A stretch of 64,000 nt of DNA, from assembly GCA_017303875.1 (NCBI GenBank), contig JAFLBP010000006.1:124001-188000 (forward strand). Reading direction: 5' to 3'. Positions 19,084 through 26,930 of this stretch are shown in pieces. Source of the DNA: Chitinophagales bacterium (GTDB lineage: Bacteria > Bacteroidota > Bacteroidia > Chitinophagales > Saprospiraceae). The notes under the pieces are model-generated. The model saw nothing but the letters and a program-made list of their open reading frames with translations, was not told the DNA's origin and made no database searches. How positions within the stretch are numbered: the first letter of the stretch is position 1; each line of letters opens with the position of its first letter. A program made the translations under genes and the position numbers.

Positions 19084-19827
19084 TCACAAAGTGCCCACCC
19101 GACAAAGTAATTCAAAATTAATCTCTGCGGTTTGAGCCTCGGGCAACAAGGTACGTATCTCCGCACTTATTGCCTCAACAGGATCCACTCCATGCGCTTT
19201 AATATAATGCTGCACTGCCGACCAGGTAGACAAATACCCGAGCAATTGTTCGGCCGTCCAGTGGTATTGCATTTGAAAATCAGGGAAGTTTATTTCCTGA
19301 AACGGAAAAGGAATGGTGGTATAACGCGCATCCAAATGCCGGCGCTCTTTATCCCAATACGGCCCGACGATGTTGGTATAAAAATGTTGAATCAAGTGGT
19401 TCAAGGCTGCATTCGGGGTCGTAAACAAAGGATATCCGATCAGGGCAATCATGCCACCCGGGCGCAACACCCGCCGCACTTCAGCATAAAAAGCATCAAA
19501 CTGAAACCAGTGAATGGCCTGCGCCACCACAATCAAATCGACGGAATGATCGGCAAAAGTGCTTTGTTCGGCCTGCTCTACCCGGAAGGTCACATTGGGC
19601 AATTGAGGCGCTTCGGCGAGTTGTTTGGCGCTGATGTCGGTGCCCACCACCTGTTCAAAATATGGAGCCAACAGTTCGGCCATTTGTCCGTTGCCTGCTC
19701 CACAATCCCAAGCGAATTTTCGCTGGGCGATTAATTTACTTAAAGCTTCCGCCAGCGCAACGGGGTAACGCGGCCGGAATTTGAAATACCCGGAAGCCTG
19801 AGCGGAAAAACGATCTTTCGTAACGAT
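19084..19827 (-). CDS. Class I SAM-dependent methyltransferase, 5' end abutting a repeat and lacking a normal start codon
   Basis: About 247 residues. Before the first ATG (19683) the frame already encodes the family N-terminus KDRFSAQASGYFKFRPRYP and SAM motif I, AWDCGAGNGQ, so translation must start upstream. Downstream: VVGTDISAKQL, VDLIVVAQAIHWFQFDAF and RPGGMIALIGY. The frame stays open to a TAA at 19834-19836, with no ATG, GTG or TTG between it and the conserved region; ATC at 19825-19827 is used here as a placeholder. The 96-bp repeat array begins exactly there, so the native start was probably lost or replaced. Family members of this kind methylate small molecules; substrate unknown. 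It may be a pseudogene. Confidence 0.7.
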   Translation of the reverse strand: MVTKDRFSAQASGYFKFRPRYPVALAEALSKLIAQRKFAWDCGAGNGQMAELLAPYFEQVVGTDISAKQLAEAPQLPNVTFRVEQAEQSTFADHSVDLIVVAQAIHWFQFDAFYAEVRRVLRPGGMIALIGYPLFTTPNAALNHLIQHFYTNIVGPYWDKERRHLDARYTTIPFPFQEINFPDFQMQYHWTAEQLLGYLSTWSAVQHYIKAHGVDPVEAISAEIRTLLPEAQTAEINFELLCRVGTL

Positions 19828-20109
19828 GAATTTTTATGTGTTTTAGTGTTTTGGTATTTTAGTGTTTTCGTGAGTATTCAGGCGCGGAGCCATTCGTGCA
19901 TTCGTGGCAACTTTTATAACGATGAATTTTTATGTGTTTTAGTGTTTTGGTATTTTAGTGTTTTCGTGAGTATTCAGGCGCGGAGCCATTCGTGCATTCG
20001 TGGCAACTTTTATAACGATGAATTTTTATGTGTTTTAGTGTTTTGGTATTTTAGTGTTTTAGGGAGTACTCAGGAGCGGAGCCATTCGTGCATTCGTGGC
20101 AACTTTTAA
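19822..20109. repeat. Three tandem 96-bp repeat units
   Basis: Units begin at 19822, 19918 and 20014 with AACGATGAATTTTTATG and end in GTGCATTCGTGGCAACTTTT. The first two are nearly identical; the third differs around 20060-20075. The inside contains stuttered words (GTGTTTTAGTGTTTTGGTATTTTAG). The array fills the space between the methyltransferase 5' end and the barrel-protein stop codon, whose TAA lies in the last unit. The last 44 bp of the unit recur at 55021-55064. Confidence 0.9.
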
Positions 20110-20792
20110 AGCATTACCCCGACACTCAGGCCTGCCGACCAGATATGACGATTCAGGCTGGCATTCTTGGAAACACCGAGCAGATTAATATCAAACATGG
20201 GCTGGATAAACGCATCCAATTTACCCAGGCGAAAATTAAAGCCCGTACCTAATGCCGCGTTGAGGTTGTACTTTCGGAAATTGGTACCCGCGTAATCGGT
20301 GGTCGTATTAATGGTAGTGCCGTCGGGATTGGTAAAGTGCAATCTGGATTTTTCCGCAATAGAATACTGATTGACCAAGCCGCCGATGAGATACCATTTA
20401 GTGCTATTTTTCAGGGGTGCGTACTTCAACAATACCGGGATACGCAGGTGATGAATGGCGTACTTTGCACTTACTTTTAGGGCGGGTGCAGGCTCCGGCA
20501 GCGCAAAACTCAAATCCCGTTCTTTATCGGCGTAGCCGGAAAGGCCATAACCGGCTCCCACCTGCAATTGCGTTCGTTCCGAAAATTGATATTCGGCAAA
20601 AAGATGGGCGTACCCGGTTGCACGAGGGATTTCGATGTCCTTGTAAATGTTTTCAATGTCGCTCGGCGTAGAACCGTCGTTGGTAATCAGTGCGCCGCTC
20701 ACACTCGGGGCGACGCTGACGCCAAAGCGAAATTTCTGGGCTGTGGCGCATGTGGGGAGCAGGAGGAATAAAAGGAGGTAGTGTTTCTTCAT
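20106..20792 (-). CDS. Outer-membrane beta-barrel (porin-family) protein
   Basis: 228 residues: signal peptide MKKHYLLLFLLLPTCATAQ, then alternating amphipathic strands (FRFGVSVAPSVSGAL, TQLQVGAGYGLSGY, HHLRIPVLLKYAP, KWYLIGGLVNQYSI, LNAALGTGFNFRLGKLDAFIQPMFDINLLG, WSAGLSVGVML) typical of the PorT-like/OmpA-like beta-barrel family of Bacteroidota. Function is unknown. A promoter lies at 20816-20823. The start at 20792 is set by the signal peptide. Confidence 0.85.
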   Translation of the reverse strand: MKKHYLLLFLLLPTCATAQKFRFGVSVAPSVSGALITNDGSTPSDIENIYKDIEIPRATGYAHLFAEYQFSERTQLQVGAGYGLSGYADKERDLSFALPEPAPALKVSAKYAIHHLRIPVLLKYAPLKNSTKWYLIGGLVNQYSIAEKSRLHFTNPDGTTINTTTDYAGTNFRKYNLNAALGTGFNFRLGKLDAFIQPMFDINLLGVSKNASLNRHIWSAGLSVGVML

Positions 20793-20815
20793 GGTAAATA
20801 AAATTTGATGAGCGG

Positions 20816-20823
20816 CAAATATA
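20816..20823 (-). promoter_or_regulatory. -7 promoter element for the barrel protein
   Basis: The minus strand reads TATATTTG (TAnnTTTG), 24 nt upstream of the ATG, with a TTG (20844-20846) 20 nt further upstream. Confidence 0.55.
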
Positions 20824-20879
20824 GGGGGATTTGCAAATGGTGTCAATGGGGCGGGAATAATGCTTGAGGAAGGATAAAA

Positions 20880-21089
20880 TTATGAATCTATTTCAAAATC
20901 ACAAAGTTCTTTCAGGGGGATTTCCAATGCTGCGGCAATCACGAGTAATTGACTGAGGCTGGTATTAATGATGCCGCGTTCTATTCTGCTGATTTGGCTC
21001 AATTCTATATCTGCTTTCCAGGCCAACTGCTCCTGTGAAAGTCCTTTTGCGAGGCGTAAGCTCCTCAAATGCTTACCAAACGCTTTCAT
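20880..21089 (-). CDS. XRE-family helix-turn-helix regulator
   Basis: 69 residues beginning MKAFGKHLRSLRLAKGLSQE; a nearly pure HTH_3 domain (LSQEQLAWKADIELSQISRIERG) with a short tail. A GTG at 21116 would add nine residues. Divergent from the AHH toxin gene; the gap carries a 12-bp palindrome overlapping the toxin promoter, so it may repress the toxin operon. Small XRE proteins of this type are common in mobile or accessory regions. Confidence 0.82.
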   Translation of the reverse strand: MKAFGKHLRSLRLAKGLSQEQLAWKADIELSQISRIERGIINTSLSQLLVIAAALEIPLKELCDFEIDS

Positions 21090-21152
21090 GCCCTCAATGT
21101 GTCGGGTATATCCCACGACACAAGAGTCCGAGGCTTACAAAAATTTAACATA

Positions 21153-21164
21153 GGCAAATTTGCC
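21153..21164. promoter_or_regulatory. Palindromic candidate operator
   Basis: GGCAAATTTGCC is a perfect 12-bp palindrome in the divergent XRE/toxin intergenic region. It overlaps the TTTG (21159-21162) placed at -33 of the toxin promoter, the position expected for repression. Confidence 0.45.
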
Positions 21165-21182
21165 CAATTTTGAGAAGACTCT

Positions 21183-21190
21183 TATTTTTG
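21183..21190 (+). promoter_or_regulatory. -7 promoter element of the toxin operon
   Basis: TATTTTTG (TAnnTTTG) with TTTG at 21159-21162, spacing 20 nt. The leader to the toxin ATG is about 80 nt and contains a 15-codon ORF (21213-21260) of unknown relevance. Confidence 0.55.
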
Positions 21191-21274
21191 CATAATCTAT
21201 CAACCCAGAGCCATGCTGACCATGAAACTAGCGCGCAGTTTTAACCCCAGCATACTCTATTAAAATTGTTCTAA

Positions 21275-23587
21275 ATGTTTTTAAGTGCATCTTCGCGCTC
21301 GCGTTTGCTGCTGGCGCTGCTATTTGGTTTATTGTTCTTTGCCTGTAAAAAGGACAGCAATCTGTTAAATTCAGATATTTCAACACCCGCTTTTGTACAC
21401 CCGCCCAAGTATGCTATTTCAGTGGCGGATGCACGCGAGTTTTACAAAATTAAGGCCAGTGTGCCGAGTCTGCCTCCGACGAGTTTTTCCGGTGCCAGTA
21501 CTACCGGACGACTAATTCTTAACAATCTGCCACAGTGGGACAAAGCTTTTGAAAGCCAGACACAAATGGGCAGACCGGTTGTGTTAGTGCCCTTGGGCGA
21601 TAGTATTTTGAATACGCAAAATCAGGGTCGGGTAAATGCCAAAATGCAGTTTAGCAGGATAACTCCTGACACGATTGCTGTAGAGATTGTTGTTAGTATC
21701 GCTGACTCTGCCTGGTTGAATAACCTGGGAACCAACCCGGTTACCCTTGATAATTTCACCGGAATATTCATAGTAACTGATTTGGGAGGTTACTTTAACT
21801 ATGGCCTGCGGGTAGTCAACGGACAATCTACCTCCTGGATTAAAGGGCTCAGCGCCGAGTACTATGAACCTTCGGATACCAAAGATAGAACCGGAGGCGA
21901 TGTTCAAGGGCAGGATTGCTTGTATACTGCTCAGCTGCAGCAAGCCTGCATACCCTATAATAATGGCGGTGGAGACGGGCAGTCTTTAGAAAGTCCAGAC
22001 TGCGAGTGGGTCAACACAGATATTAACTTGTATCTGTTGGACTGCAACGACGCCCCAGCTTCTGGAAGCAGCAATACCGGAGGGACATTCACTAACCCTG
22101 GCGGACCTTCCGGAGCAGGAGGCAATGGTGGCTCAAGCAGCAATAACGGAAATGGTGGAATAATGGCCACACTTTTCAAGGATGTACCGCTTTCACAAGC
22201 CTTGGCAGCCGGTATGTCGGTTGACTATTTTGTGCAGCATGGCGGGCAGTTACCTGTAGATATTGAAGTGGCACGCTGTCTGGAATCCATGCAGTCACAA
22301 TGCAACTACACCAGTTCGCAATTAGCATGGTTTACTTCTTTTGCGCAACATGCTTGCCCGGCTAAAGGCTATCTGGAAGGGAACAACTATGATCAGGCTA
22401 CGGTAAATGCTATCAAGCAAACCATAGATGCCATGAGTGGGCCACGACGGCCGGTATTGAGTTTCAGTACCATTGTACAGGTTGTTGAATTGCAAAAAAA
22501 GGTGAATTTCACTGCCGAACAGTTGGAGTGGGTAGTGATGAATACAAGTGTACTGCCATTTATTAATGATGTGCTGAGTGAAGAGTACGGTTTAGATTAC
22601 ATTAGAGGATATTTTTCTGTATTAACAGATTATGGGTATTCCTTGGAAGCGTCTGCGTCTATCCGCACATATTTATATTGGCGGGCTAACGGAGTTTTTG
22701 AAGAAAATTATGACCCTGCCAATCCAGATCCATTTGGTGATCCCAATTTTGGCTTAGCGCCTACAGAAGAAGAAATTCTAAACATACGAATCAAAGCAGC
22801 TAACTGTATTCAATCTAAAGGAATTTTACAAAATGATAAGAGTGCTTGGGCTAATTTTGAACGCGGGCGTTGTTTTTGTAGCGCAACAATAGATGTTAGA
22901 TTAGGGTGGGTACATACAGTGGCTGATATTGCAGGTTTAATACCCGGTTATGGGGAAATAGTAGATGGTGCTCAAGGAGTTGTATACTTTTTTAAGGGAG
23001 ATAATGAAAATGCTGCATTGTCTTTTGCATCAACAATCCCAATAGGAGGGTGGTTTGCTTCTGGCAAACGTATTGTTGCAAGAATAGGATTCACCCATAG
23101 AGGCATAAGTTGGAATTTGCCATATGTTTACAATTCATTAAGAAACAAAATCGAGTTTGGGGACTATGGAGATTTGAGAAAAGTAATGGGCCTTACCGGG
23201 GATAATCAAGCGCATCATATTATTCCTTGGTCTCTTCGAGAAGAAGAGCTAGTCCAATTTGCTGCTGCCACTCCAAAGAATGGATTTCATCCTAATTATC
23301 ATGGAAATGGAATAGAGGTTACTCCATACAGGAAAGGCGATCCAGTGCCTGGTCAGCATCAATACCACCCTGCATATACAAATGCTGTTAAAGCAAAGAT
23401 GAAAGAAATCGTAGATGATTTAGCTAGTCACCATGGTGGGGACAAGTCACTAATTGATCCTAAAGAAGCTAGGAGAAAATTAATTAAACTGCAAGACAGA
23501 ATTCGTTTTATAATAGCTGGAAATTCAAATACCAAAATTAATGAGCTTGATGGTGCAATAAATAGTATTCAAATAAGTACTTTGTAG
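21275..23587 (+). CDS. Lipoprotein polymorphic toxin with C-terminal AHH (HNH/Endo VII-like) nuclease domain
   Basis: 770 residues. Lipoprotein signal peptide with lipobox LFFAC (Cys24), a Ser/Gly-rich linker (about 265-290) and a helical middle. Around residues 548-567 (VADIAGLIPGYGEIVDG) is a pretoxin-like segment, as found before toxin tips. The C-terminus has AHH at 646-648 (NQAHHIIPWSL), then GFHPNYHGNGIEV and HQYHPAYTNAV, the histidine pattern of AHH nucleases of the HNH/Endo VII fold. The tip-coding DNA (from about 22,730) is clearly more AT-rich than the N-terminal part. Four immunity-like genes follow directly. Inferred role: surface-anchored contact-dependent nuclease toxin in kin competition. 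Confidence 0.8.
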   Translation: MFLSASSRSRLLLALLFGLLFFACKKDSNLLNSDISTPAFVHPPKYAISVADAREFYKIKASVPSLPPTSFSGASTTGRLILNNLPQWDKAFESQTQMGRPVVLVPLGDSILNTQNQGRVNAKMQFSRITPDTIAVEIVVSIADSAWLNNLGTNPVTLDNFTGIFIVTDLGGYFNYGLRVVNGQSTSWIKGLSAEYYEPSDTKDRTGGDVQGQDCLYTAQLQQACIPYNNGGGDGQSLESPDCEWVNTDINLYLLDCNDAPASGSSNTGGTFTNPGGPSGAGGNGGSSSNNGNGGIMATLFKDVPLSQALAAGMSVDYFVQHGGQLPVDIEVARCLESMQSQCNYTSSQLAWFTSFAQHACPAKGYLEGNNYDQATVNAIKQTIDAMSGPRRPVLSFSTIVQVVELQKKVNFTAEQLEWVVMNTSVLPFINDVLSEEYGLDYIRGYFSVLTDYGYSLEASASIRTYLYWRANGVFEENYDPANPDPFGDPNFGLAPTEEEILNIRIKAANCIQSKGILQNDKSAWANFERGRCFCSATIDVRLGWVHTVADIAGLIPGYGEIVDGAQGVVYFFKGDNENAALSFASTIPIGGWFASGKRIVARIGFTHRGISWNLPYVYNSLRNKIEFGDYGDLRKVMGLTGDNQAHHIIPWSLREEELVQFAAATPKNGFHPNYHGNGIEVTPYRKGDPVPGQHQYHPAYTNAVKAKMKEIVDDLASHHGGDKSLIDPKEARRKLIKLQDRIRFIIAGNSNTKINELDGAINSIQISTL

Positions 23588-23647
23588 CGTTTGATCTCAA
23601 GGTTAGGTTAGTACGATAACTAACCTAACCTTGCAGCTCTTTTTAAG

Positions 23648-24298
23648 ATGTCAAAATTCATTCACATGGTAAAATTATTCAAGATCCAATTAAACACCAA
23701 AGTGACAGGTGGTATACCGCAAATCACACCCGATCTCGAAGCCTTAACAAATAAATCAGGTTCTGATTTTCGATATTCTGGCGTATGGGACAAACCATAT
23801 CCTGCAAATACGGTTTTCACAAAGTTTCATCTCGAAAAAAATTCAAACTTGACTGATTTTATGGGTTTCTATGGTGATTTCATGATATTTAGCAAGCGTT
23901 TTTATAACTTACTTTGCGAACAAGAAATTGAAGGTATCCAAGATTTCGAGGTTCCAATCCTCGATGGAAATATAACGGAACTATTCCATTTTGTTCACAT
24001 TTGGAAACCACTTTTAGAAGATGATTTTGTTGATTGGCAGTCTAGTGTGTTTTTTAAAGAAGACCACGGACACTTCACTTACTTAAAGTATAAAAACGTA
24101 GATGATTATAAACACTCAGGTAGTTCACCCGCAAAATTGTTTACTAAAATTAACTCAGTCCAAAATAACATGATCCGATTTAGACATTTACTCGCTACGA
24201 ATATTTTTATATCGGAGAATTTCAAGAATTCAATCATTAGGGCGCAGATTACTGGTATTCAGTTCGAGGAACTGCGCCTTTACCAAAACGGAGAATGA
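23648..24298 (+). CDS. Immunity-like protein, type A copy 1 (Imm11/DUF1629-like)
   Basis: 216 residues, no signal peptide, predicted cytoplasmic. Ends FEELRLYQNGE and carries the motif DDFVDWQSSVFFKE (about 128-141), the D-W-x-x-S-x-F feature also seen in the other three copies. Closest to the third gene of the array (24997), sharing layout, VFKEDHG/VFYKEHKG and the C-terminus. Alignment with that copy favours the internal ATG at 23666. Position right after the toxin, array structure and motif support an immunity role against the AHH tip; family assignment is from memory of the DUF1629 pattern. Confidence 0.65.
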   Translation: MSKFIHMVKLFKIQLNTKVTGGIPQITPDLEALTNKSGSDFRYSGVWDKPYPANTVFTKFHLEKNSNLTDFMGFYGDFMIFSKRFYNLLCEQEIEGIQDFEVPILDGNITELFHFVHIWKPLLEDDFVDWQSSVFFKEDHGHFTYLKYKNVDDYKHSGSSPAKLFTKINSVQNNMIRFRHLLATNIFISENFKNSIIRAQITGIQFEELRLYQNGE

Positions 24299-24978
24299 CT
24301 ATGTTAAAATTTTTCGGCACAAACGCTTCATATTATACATATCGCGACGAAATGAGGTATCCAAATCTAATCCATCTTGATTGGAGATGGATAGATATTC
24401 TCGGCCCCAAAAGCTGTATTCAGGAAAAATATACAAAGCCATTTGATTTTGAACCTGAATTTCCGCGTTTCGAGTTGGATGCAGATGCTATTCCGGCAGA
24501 TATACTCAATGTCCACAATCTGAGCGAATTTTTAATTGTAAGTAAAAAATTCTACAACGTTATTCAAAGCTTTAATCTGGGTAATTATCAGGTTTTTGAG
24601 CGGGATTTGATTACCGCCCAAGGTAATATTCTATACTACATCCTGTATTTTCCTGATTGTCAGGATGAGCAACTTATTGATTGGTCAAAATCCCGTTTCT
24701 TGATGGAGCCCCGCGATGGCGGTAAGAAATACTGGGCAATGCCGCAAAACAGCGAAGCATACATTGCACTCCTGCCAGGAACACAATTAGTATGGGAAGA
24801 ATATTTGGTAACAAAAATGCCGCCGATTGGTTTGGATATGTTCCGTTTAAGCGCAATAAGAAATTTTGCGTGCCACTACGTTAGCCCCGCACTACGGCAG
24901 GCACTTGAAGCCGAGAAGATGATCGGCGTGAATTTCTTAAAAGAAACGGTGCTGCACCTGCCGGATGAGGGGACATAA
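24295..24978 (+). CDS. Immunity-like protein, type B copy 1 (Imm11/DUF1629-like)
   Basis: 227 residues, cytoplasmic. Overlaps type A copy 1 by 4 bp (ATGA), implying coupled synthesis. Contains WIDILGPKSCIQ, PFDFEPEFPRFELD, IDWSKSRFLM and a C-terminal MFRLSAIRNFACHYVS...IGVNFLKET pattern, the usual end of DUF1629/Imm11 proteins. It is about as similar to the fourth array gene (25638) as type A copies are to each other, so A and B were duplicated together. Confidence 0.65.
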   Translation: MTMLKFFGTNASYYTYRDEMRYPNLIHLDWRWIDILGPKSCIQEKYTKPFDFEPEFPRFELDADAIPADILNVHNLSEFLIVSKKFYNVIQSFNLGNYQVFERDLITAQGNILYYILYFPDCQDEQLIDWSKSRFLMEPRDGGKKYWAMPQNSEAYIALLPGTQLVWEEYLVTKMPPIGLDMFRLSAIRNFACHYVSPALRQALEAEKMIGVNFLKETVLHLPDEGT

Positions 24979-24996
24979 AACAAAAACTTCACCAAA

Positions 24997-25635
24997 ATGC
25001 TCAAACTATACGAGTTTCATCTGGATACCGCCATCTCCGTAGTTGGTGTATACCCCCAGTATTCGATTAGCTCAGAAGAAATATACCGCAGTGGTAAACG
25101 TGACTTTCGGTATAACCGAGCGTTCGCGCCATTTCCGGATGATGTTTATCTTCCAGTATTCCGAATGGAACCACATGCCCGGATTACCGATTACATGAAT
25201 CGGGAAGCATTCAGCTTAGTCGTGAGTGAAAAAATTCTTGGAATTTTACAAAAAATGCATTGCGACGATCCGCAAATTTTTAAAATAAAATTGGAAACAC
25301 CCGGGGGAATACTGGACTACTACCTGTTTCATTTGTACAAACCGCTTGATGATAATGCGTTTTTCGATTGGTCGCAAAGCGTTTTTTATAAGGAACACAA
25401 GGGCATCTATACGCGTGTGCAATACCAAAACTCCGAGCAGCGCTACAATGGCGGCGGAGGATGGCCTGAAAAAGTATATACCCGGGCTATGGAGGCCCCG
25501 TTTGATGTTTTCCAATTTCGGCATTTTGGCTTGGGCGCTTACTATTTTTCGGAAAGGTTCAAACAGGAAATCGAAGCTGCCAACATCAAAGGCGTTTACT
25601 TTCAGGAATTGCGTTTTTACCAAAATGGAGAATAA
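24997..25635 (+). CDS. Immunity-like protein, type A copy 2
   Basis: 212 residues starting MLKLYEFHLDTAISVVGVYP, cytoplasmic. Shares with type A copy 1 the central DNAFFDWSQSVFYKEHKG and the C-terminus FQELRFYQNGE. Only 18 nt follow the preceding stop. Divergence in the N-terminal 120 residues suggests the two A copies have separated enough to recognise different toxin tips, or that one is an orphan retained after tip replacement. Confidence 0.65.
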   Translation: MLKLYEFHLDTAISVVGVYPQYSISSEEIYRSGKRDFRYNRAFAPFPDDVYLPVFRMEPHARITDYMNREAFSLVVSEKILGILQKMHCDDPQIFKIKLETPGGILDYYLFHLYKPLDDNAFFDWSQSVFYKEHKGIYTRVQYQNSEQRYNGGGGWPEKVYTRAMEAPFDVFQFRHFGLGAYYFSERFKQEIEAANIKGVYFQELRFYQNGE

Positions 25636-25637
25636 TC

Positions 25638-26309
25638 ATGTTTAAAGTATATCGAATTTCATCTCACGGAGGCATTATCAAGGGTAGTGCCCAGATTAAT
25701 CTAGATTGGACGGGAATAGATATTCTCGGCCCGAAAAGTTGTATTCAGGCAAATTACAACGAACCGTTTGACTTTGAGCCGGAGTTTCCAAAAATGGAAT
25801 TAGATAAAAATGCCATTCCTACGGATTTGCTATCTGTGCGCAATCTGTCTGAATACCTGATTGTAAGTGAACGTTTTCTGGATGTAATAAAAGAGTACAA
25901 TACGGGAACTTATCAGGTCTTTCAGCGCGATCTGAATACTCCCAAAGGCAATATCCCTTACTTCATCCTGTATTTCCCTTATTGGCAGGACGATACTATT
26001 GTTGACTGGTCGGCTTCCAAATTTCAATTTTCTCCTAAAGACCAAAGACCTGACTTCTGGGCTAAATCCGAAAACAGTGAAGCTTATCTGAAAATACTGG
26101 AACAAATACAGTCTATTCAATCACGGCACTTGGTATCCAAACTATCTGAGCCACCCTTCGATCTATTCAGAATGAGGGCAATAAGAGAGTTTTCTTGCCA
26201 TTATATTAGTGAAAATATGCGCCAAGTATTCGAAGATAATTGTTTGACTGGAATTAACTTCTTAAAAGAAACTGAATTTTTTACCCCGGAAGAAACTGAA
26301 ACCTCCTAA
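25638..26309 (+). CDS. Immunity-like protein, type B copy 2
   Basis: 223 residues. Shares with type B copy 1 the segments DILGPKSCIQANYNEPFDF (about 29-47), AIPTDLLSVRNLSEYLIVSE, IVDWSASKFQF and FDLFRMRAIREFSCHYIS. It starts 2 nt after the type A copy 2 stop, repeating the tight A-B arrangement. No signal peptide. Closes the A-B-A-B array. Confidence 0.65.
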   Translation: MFKVYRISSHGGIIKGSAQINLDWTGIDILGPKSCIQANYNEPFDFEPEFPKMELDKNAIPTDLLSVRNLSEYLIVSERFLDVIKEYNTGTYQVFQRDLNTPKGNIPYFILYFPYWQDDTIVDWSASKFQFSPKDQRPDFWAKSENSEAYLKILEQIQSIQSRHLVSKLSEPPFDLFRMRAIREFSCHYISENMRQVFEDNCLTGINFLKETEFFTPEETETS

Positions 26310-26343
26310 AAGTCGAGTTTAAAATATAAATTTAGGAAAAACC

Positions 26344-26895
26344 ATGCGTACGCTACTTTTTCTGTTTTTCGCATTTGCCCTGAATACAAAGCTATCAGGG
26401 CAAGGCGCTATAGTACCGGACTCGCTAAACCTGAAAACGCTTTCAAATCAAGCTGTAGAATCCATAATATTATACTTTTTTGAAACCAATACCGATAGTA
26501 GCAAAAATGATTATGTCTTTGTCGTAGATTCTCTGCTGATACCCCGCACCGATATATTTCATATTTCTACACAAAAATTATTAAAACCACTGTTTCAGCC
26601 TGACTTTCAATTAGATACGTTTCAACTCGACATTCGAGAAAAAATAAAACCACATGCTGCTTACTATAAAAGCATAAAATTAGAGGATCATATCAACGAT
26701 ACGATCTCTATACATGCCTTCTCTCCTTTGATTCCTGCAAAAGTACCTAATCAATTTATCATGCAGAAAATCACCTTTTTTAATGACGACGATGCACGCG
26801 TAGCGGCATTGCAAGTTTTTCGCTTTACCATTGAAAATGGCCGGTTGACTTTTTTGGGCAGGATAGATATTGGGCTTGTAACTGTTTGGTGGTAA
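26344..26895 (+). CDS. Hypothetical secreted protein, first of a tandem paralogous pair
   Basis: 183 residues with a signal peptide (MRTLLFLFFAFALNTKLSGQ). The mature part carries NQAVESIILYFFETNTDSSKNDYVFVVDSLL split over conserved segments, KPHAAYYKSIKLEDHINDTISI and a C-terminal GRIDIGLVTVWW. No known domain recognised. Follows the immunity array by 34 nt and shares its low GC content. Its exported location differs from the immunity proteins, so it may be a periplasmic accessory or an unrelated passenger. Confidence 0.65.
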   Translation: MRTLLFLFFAFALNTKLSGQGAIVPDSLNLKTLSNQAVESIILYFFETNTDSSKNDYVFVVDSLLIPRTDIFHISTQKLLKPLFQPDFQLDTFQLDIREKIKPHAAYYKSIKLEDHINDTISIHAFSPLIPAKVPNQFIMQKITFFNDDDARVAALQVFRFTIENGRLTFLGRIDIGLVTVWW

Positions 26896-26930
26896 CCCTC
26901 TCACTCTAAGCCTTTATACCCTTCATCTTT

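Noticed and set aside
19846..20109. 87-codon ORF across the 96-bp repeats
   Set aside because: The frame stays open only because the repeat period is a multiple of three; composition is that of the repeat and no promoter or family support exists.
21213..21260. 15-codon leader ORF before the toxin
   Set aside because: Could be a leader peptide but has no attenuation-type codon run or conserved feature; mentioned only with the promoter.
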